Below are positions 60,845 to 64,000 of a DNA stretch of 64,000 nt, in pieces. Source of the DNA: Erysipelotrichaceae bacterium (lineage in GTDB: Bacteria > Bacillota_I > Bacilli_A > Erysipelotrichales > Erysipelotrichaceae); assembly GCA_030694975.1 (NCBI GenBank), contig JAUYTU010000035.1, positions 248,001 through 312,000 on the forward strand, read 5' to 3'. A program made the position numbers and the translations under genes. Under the pieces are notes generated by a model, which worked only from the letters and a program-made list of their open reading frames with translations, searched no databases and was not told where the DNA came from. Positions within the stretch are counted from its first letter, which is position 1; each line of letters opens with the position of its first letter.

Positions 60845-61591
60845 TTATAAAGCCTTCTGAGCTTCATTAAACAGTGATCCCAAGCCGCTGATCGATACTT
60901 CAATGATATCCCCTTCATCGAATTTTCCGATTCCCGGGGGCGATCCGGTAATGATAACATCGCCGGGCATTAAGGTCATGATGGATGAGATATATTCAAT
61001 GAGTTCTTCTACACTGAAAAGCATGGTGGAAATCGGACTGTTTTGACGTATTTCACCGTTTAGTTTCGTCGTGATTTCAGCTGATTTGATATCAAATTCT
61101 GTTTCGATCCAAGAAGATACGGGTAAAAACGTGTCAAATGCTTTGCATGCGGTCCACTGTCCCAATTTCGGTTGCAAGTCACGTGCGGTCACATCGTTTG
61201 CGATGAAGTATCCCAAGATGACATCGACAGCCGCTTCTTTTTGTACATTTTTACATTCAACCGAAATTACGACGCCCAACTCCCCTTCAAACTCGACTTG
61301 TTGGGATTGAGGAGGCATGACAATTTTCCCGCCGTTTTTCTGTAGTGCGCTGTTGGGTTTGATGAAAATAATGGGTACTTCCGGCCGCTGCGTGGCAAAG
61401 CCCATTTCTTTGGCATGTTTGGCATAATTCAAGCCGACCATAATGATTTTGGTGGGTTCGATGGGGATGTGCAGGATAACTTCTTCCAGTGGCAAGGGAA
61501 AGGTCGGACCTTCTTCTTGCGGATAAATGAAGCCATCAACCAGTTTTCCTTTTCGGATAATTCCATCATATTCATAGCGTACAAGTTTCAT
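60845..61591 (-). CDS. Fumarylacetoacetate hydrolase (FAH) family protein
   Basis: A 248-residue FAH-domain enzyme. The N-terminal part has the IIMVGLNYAKHAKEMGF block, the metal ligands in VEFEGELGVVI and NDVTARDLQ, and TGSPPGIGKF near the end. Family members are acylpyruvases, oxaloacetate decarboxylases or hydratases; which applies here is unclear. SD AAAAGGAAA. Transcribed separately from the gene upstream, which ends in a terminator. Confidence 0.87.
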   Translation of the reverse strand: MKLVRYEYDGIIRKGKLVDGFIYPQEEGPTFPLPLEEVILHIPIEPTKIIMVGLNYAKHAKEMGFATQRPEVPIIFIKPNSALQKNGGKIVMPPQSQQVEFEGELGVVISVECKNVQKEAAVDVILGYFIANDVTARDLQPKLGQWTACKAFDTFLPVSSWIETEFDIKSAEITTKLNGEIRQNSPISTMLFSVEELIEYISSIMTLMPGDVIITGSPPGIGKFDEGDIIEVSISGLGSLFNEAQKAL

Positions 61592-61612
61592 ATAAATTTT
61601 CCTTTTTCTGTT

Positions 61613-61639
61613 AAAAATGGGTACTTTTTAAGTACCCAT
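61613..61639 (-). terminator. Terminator of cadherin-like gene
   Basis: Minus-strand ATGGGTACTT/AAGTACCCAT followed by a T-run; it partly overlaps the leader of the FAH gene. Confidence 0.8.
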
Positions 61640-61653
61640 AGTTTTACAAATCA

Positions 61654-63234
61654 TTATCCCCGATATGGGTTGCGTTTTCTTTCTTGAAATAGCATTGAAG
61701 CCAGTAGAAGAATCATCAAGGCTAGTCCACCTGACACAAATATCCAAGGGCTAAGCTCTTGTTCTTCTTCACCATAAGTGAACACGGCTTTGGTCAGTAT
61801 ATAGTCTGAGCAACGTTCTAACGGGAAAGATACATAGCCATCAACGACGATGATGTTGCTGTTAACAAGCTCCATTTGCTGCGTTTCTTTGTTATAATAG
61901 TAGAATTTTAAGACTTCATTATCATCGAAATCATCACCGACATAGACGGTGAATATAGTTCCTTTCGGCAGTTCGCCCGAGTGGAGGAATGATAGATCGA
62001 CGCGTCTGGCAAAGTTGGTGATTATGTCAATATTGAGGATATCCATTGCACCAAAAATGACACCGGATTTAACCATTTGGGTAGTAACCATCTGATTTCC
62101 GTCGAAAGACCATGAATACATCAGTTCGCCTACTTCGTTACGTCGTTGAACGATTAATTTCTTCTTTGTAGTCATTAACGCATCGAAGATCTCTTTGTCA
62201 ATTTCATCCTCAGGACCTACTACAGCCACTAACTCCTCAGTAACTGTATCCGTAATAGCTTCCAATACTTTTTCAAGCGGCATCACCGGTCCAAGGGTAC
62301 TGCGAATAATTCTGATTAGATACGTATTTGAATCGCCACTTTCCGAAGTAACAATTACATGGATATCATTGACACCAAATTGCAATTCTTGGATGTTGTT
62401 GATGGTTAGCGCTGCTTTTCGATCGTCGGTTTCTGCTTTGATTTCAACAAATTCAACCGTATTATCTACCATTACTTCATATTCCTTAACATCAGAACTA
62501 AAGGTAATCGGATATCCGACGATCTCCAAAGATTTCAGTTTATTGTTAATCGAAAGATTCCCTGCATTTCCCTGTATATCGCGGCGTACAATATTCAGCG
62601 TATACGTCCGTCTTGTTTGATTTTCAGCGGTAACGACAATATTGAAAGTATTTGTATAAACTTTCAGCGTTTTAGTTCCATCGCCGCTAACATTTGCCTT
62701 ATTATCCTCTGGGGTTGCCGCTATTGTAATTCTGGTAACCGCATTATCAACCACCACCGTATAGGCTTGTGTCGTTTTATTAAACGTCAACTCCCCAACG
62801 CTAAGTCCAAGCGACCCCAAATAGCTGTTAGAACTGCGATAATCATTGCGAGAGATGACGACGTTATACGTCTTCTTTGCGCCACTTTCAGCCGTTACAA
62901 CGACACCCAGTGTGTTTTTACCATAGGCAAGATTTCGAGTACCCGTACCTGAAACGGTAGCTTTGCCATCGGCGGTTACAGCCGCGATATTAATACTGCT
63001 GGAATCCGTTCTTCCCAGGTCATAGGACAATGTTTTGGCATTGAAGTTAGGTACGCTTCTGTTGTTGACCGACAATGATGCCAGGTTATTGTTTGTCGAT
63101 GTCACTAACACTGCATTTGTAAAACTGATTACTCCCGATGTAGTTGTAGTGAAATCTTTGACTTTAATATCAATCAATTTAAAATTGAGAACTAAAACCA
63201 TAAAAACTAAGCATGATATAAATAGTTTTTTCAT
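61654..63234 (-). CDS. Surface protein with three cadherin-like beta-sandwich domains
   Basis: A 526-residue exported protein: an N-terminal signal helix, three tandem cadherin-like (PF12733-type) domains at about 50-130, 136-216 and 232-316, each with a pattern like LxSLxxxxxxxxF....YxVxVDN....I.I.A...D..A.V.G.G...L..G.N...V.VTAE.G....Y.V.I.R, then a mixed domain (320-490) and a C-terminal membrane helix (about 497-517) ending in a basic tail. It is thus a membrane-anchored, outward-facing protein. Domains of this kind bind surfaces or carbohydrates. SD GGAGGAACGTA. Next to c-di-GMP genes. Confidence 0.88.
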   Translation of the reverse strand: MKKLFISCLVFMVLVLNFKLIDIKVKDFTTTTSGVISFTNAVLVTSTNNNLASLSVNNRSVPNFNAKTLSYDLGRTDSSSINIAAVTADGKATVSGTGTRNLAYGKNTLGVVVTAESGAKKTYNVVISRNDYRSSNSYLGSLGLSVGELTFNKTTQAYTVVVDNAVTRITIAATPEDNKANVSGDGTKTLKVYTNTFNIVVTAENQTRRTYTLNIVRRDIQGNAGNLSINNKLKSLEIVGYPITFSSDVKEYEVMVDNTVEFVEIKAETDDRKAALTINNIQELQFGVNDIHVIVTSESGDSNTYLIRIIRSTLGPVMPLEKVLEAITDTVTEELVAVVGPEDEIDKEIFDALMTTKKKLIVQRRNEVGELMYSWSFDGNQMVTTQMVKSGVIFGAMDILNIDIITNFARRVDLSFLHSGELPKGTIFTVYVGDDFDDNEVLKFYYYNKETQQMELVNSNIIVVDGYVSFPLERCSDYILTKAVFTYGEEEQELSPWIFVSGGLALMILLLASMLFQERKRNPYRG

Positions 63235-63470
63235 TACGTTCCTCCAATTCCGCTAAGCGTTGCTCTTTTTATGCCTAAATCGTAATCGAGACTCCTCTAA
63301 TATGGAGGCGCAGCCAAAACATTTTCAAAAATATTAGGGAGAAAACAAGAAAAATATTATGAATTGTCTTAGACATTATTGCTTTTTCCCAATGAAAAAA
63401 AGGCAAATTGAAAATTTCCTGAAAAAATATTAACCGTAGTAATACCCCTTTTAATCATCATGACATTCCC

Positions 63471-63492
63471 CACTTAATCTTAAGTTAAGTGT
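63471..63492. promoter_or_regulatory. Inverted repeat over the -10/start region of the cadherin-like gene
   Basis: CACTTAA-N8-TTAAGTG is a 7-bp perfect inverted repeat that overlaps the -10 box, the usual place for a repressor site. Confidence 0.45.
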
Positions 63493-63518
63493 ACTCGTTA
63501 TTGTGTATAGTTGTCAAT
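63489..63518 (-). promoter_or_regulatory. Promoter of the cadherin-like gene
   Basis: Minus-strand perfect TTGACA (63513-63518) and TACACT (63489-63494), 18-bp spacing. Confidence 0.5.
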
Positions 63519-63567
63519 AATTGAACGATTTTTCAATGAGGAAAAGCAACAAAATCATCTAAAAAAA

Positions 63568-64000
63568 CTACTTAGCTCTCTTTGACTTGTTGATATACAT
63601 ACGTGAATCCGCAATTTTCAATAAATCCTCAAGATCTTGCCCTTCCTTTGGAAACGACGCGATACCAAAACTAAACGAACAATATATCTGCTCATCGAAA
63701 AATTCCACGGGATTTTCTAAGAGTCTTTCTTGAATATTGGAATACTTTTTTTGTAATTCATCTTCATCCGAAGCAAATAATACGGCGATCATTTCATCTC
63801 CGCCAAAACGTGCAACCACATCGCTCTTACGGCAGTTTGTCTGCATTTCCAATGCGATCTTACGAATTACCTGATCACCGACAAAGTGACCGTACTTGTC
63901 ATTGGTTTTCTTCAGATTATCAACATCAAACATCACTAAATTAAATGTTTCATTGTAACGCAGTGCTTTTTGCTTAATAAACTCATATTGATCTTCAAAG
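63568..64000 (-). CDS. GGDEF-domain protein, 5' part beyond window
   Basis: The frame is open to the window edge; about 144 residues are visible. They form a diguanylate cyclase domain with FDVDNLKKTNDKYGH, the I-site RKSD, the signature ARFGGDEM (Met in place of the final Phe) and the C-terminal FSFGIASFP and ADSRMYINK. The N-terminal sensor domain is not visible. GGDEM is a tolerated but unusual variant, so activity is uncertain. Confidence 0.88.
   Translation of the reverse strand, partial: FEDQYEFIKQKALRYNETFNLVMFDVDNLKKTNDKYGHFVGDQVIRKIALEMQTNCRKSDVVARFGGDEMIAVLFASDEDELQKKYSNIQERLLENPVEFFDEQIYCSFSFGIASFPKEGQDLEDLLKIADSRMYINKSKRAK

Larger units (their letters stand above)
63235..63567 (-). 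other. Long leader of the cadherin-like gene
   Basis: The stretch holds a promoter and about 250 bases of predicted untranslated leader for the downstream gene. The leader contains small hairpins such as CCTC-CATATTA-GAGG, but I could not match it to a c-di-GMP or other riboswitch. Confidence 0.4.

Noticed and set aside
63235-63482. c-di-GMP riboswitch in the cadherin-like leader
   Set aside because: I could not find the conserved ligand-pocket sequences of either c-di-GMP riboswitch class; only small hairpins are visible.
1-64000. CRISPR array, insertion sequence, prophage, tRNA or rRNA genes
   Set aside because: No spaced identical repeats, transposase or integrase frames, or tRNA/rRNA signatures were seen on either strand.

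Overview
The window reads as a chromosome segment of a low-GC Gram-positive bacterium (Bacillota) with a complete cell-wall machinery and a fermentative lifestyle. Gene order repeatedly matches Bacillus blocks (gpsB/recU/ponA/nth/dnaD/ypmB; yqeG-yqeH-yhbY-nadD-yqeK-rsfS-yqeM; parE-parC beside plsY; secDF-recJ-apt-relA-hisS-aspS beside 6S RNA), but the sequences diverge and some arrangements are unusual (nadD fused to yqeK, a dcw cluster that stops after murD). Pyruvate formate-lyase and butyrate kinase point to an anaerobe. An Erysipelotrichia-like or other early-branching Bacilli lineage is my best guess; no rRNA is present to settle it.

Layout. 1-6 kb: wall growth and DNA repair (gpsB, recU, a class A PBP, nth, dnaD, a YpmB-like protein, a membrane-anchored thioredoxin-like protein). 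6-11.3 kb: one long minus-strand operon for ribosome assembly, NAD and methylthioadenosine metabolism. 11.4-12.1 kb: a HAD-like protein lacking its catalytic aspartates. 12-17 kb: topoisomerase IV and plsY. 17-21 kb: oxidoreductase, monofunctional transglycosylase, yneF, typA. 21-32 kb: 6S RNA, a T-box-controlled hisS-aspS operon, relA, apt, recJ, secDF and a ComN-like protein. 31.7-38 kb: mraZ-rsmH-ftsL-pbp2 and mraY-murD. 38.5-42.5 kb: a compact spermidine operon (speD-speA-speE-speB); its by-product methylthioadenosine would be handled by MtnN at 6.7 kb. 42.5-45 kb: esterase, a helical-repeat protein, CsbD and a 24-residue membrane peptide. 44.8-49 kb: butyrate kinase and pflB-pflA, with a cre site and a TTGTGA-N6-TCACAA site upstream.

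The most distinctive region is 50-55 kb: three lipoprotein serpins in two transcription units, interrupted by a divergent GNAT/deoxyribosyltransferase pair. All three keep an intact inhibitory hinge and the same reactive-loop length, but the predicted P1 residue is Glu, Thr and Lys in turn. Both serpin promoters carry a pair of 9-bp direct repeats (TGCAWSTTA) 21 bp apart at nearly the same distance from the -10 box, an arrangement like LytTR-regulator sites. This suggests a co-regulated, surface-anchored set of protease inhibitors with different targets.

55-64 kb: a tightly overlapping operon (phosphopantetheinyl transferase, VanZ, Gfo/Idh/MocA, HAD, two half-size chromate-family transporters), two c-di-GMP signalling proteins (one cut by the window edge), an FAH-family enzyme, and a surface protein with three cadherin-like beta-sandwich domains and a C-terminal membrane anchor.

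Many genes overlap by ATGA junctions and many intrinsic terminators overlap stop codons, so the genome is compact. No tRNA, rRNA, CRISPR array, insertion sequence or prophage gene was seen.
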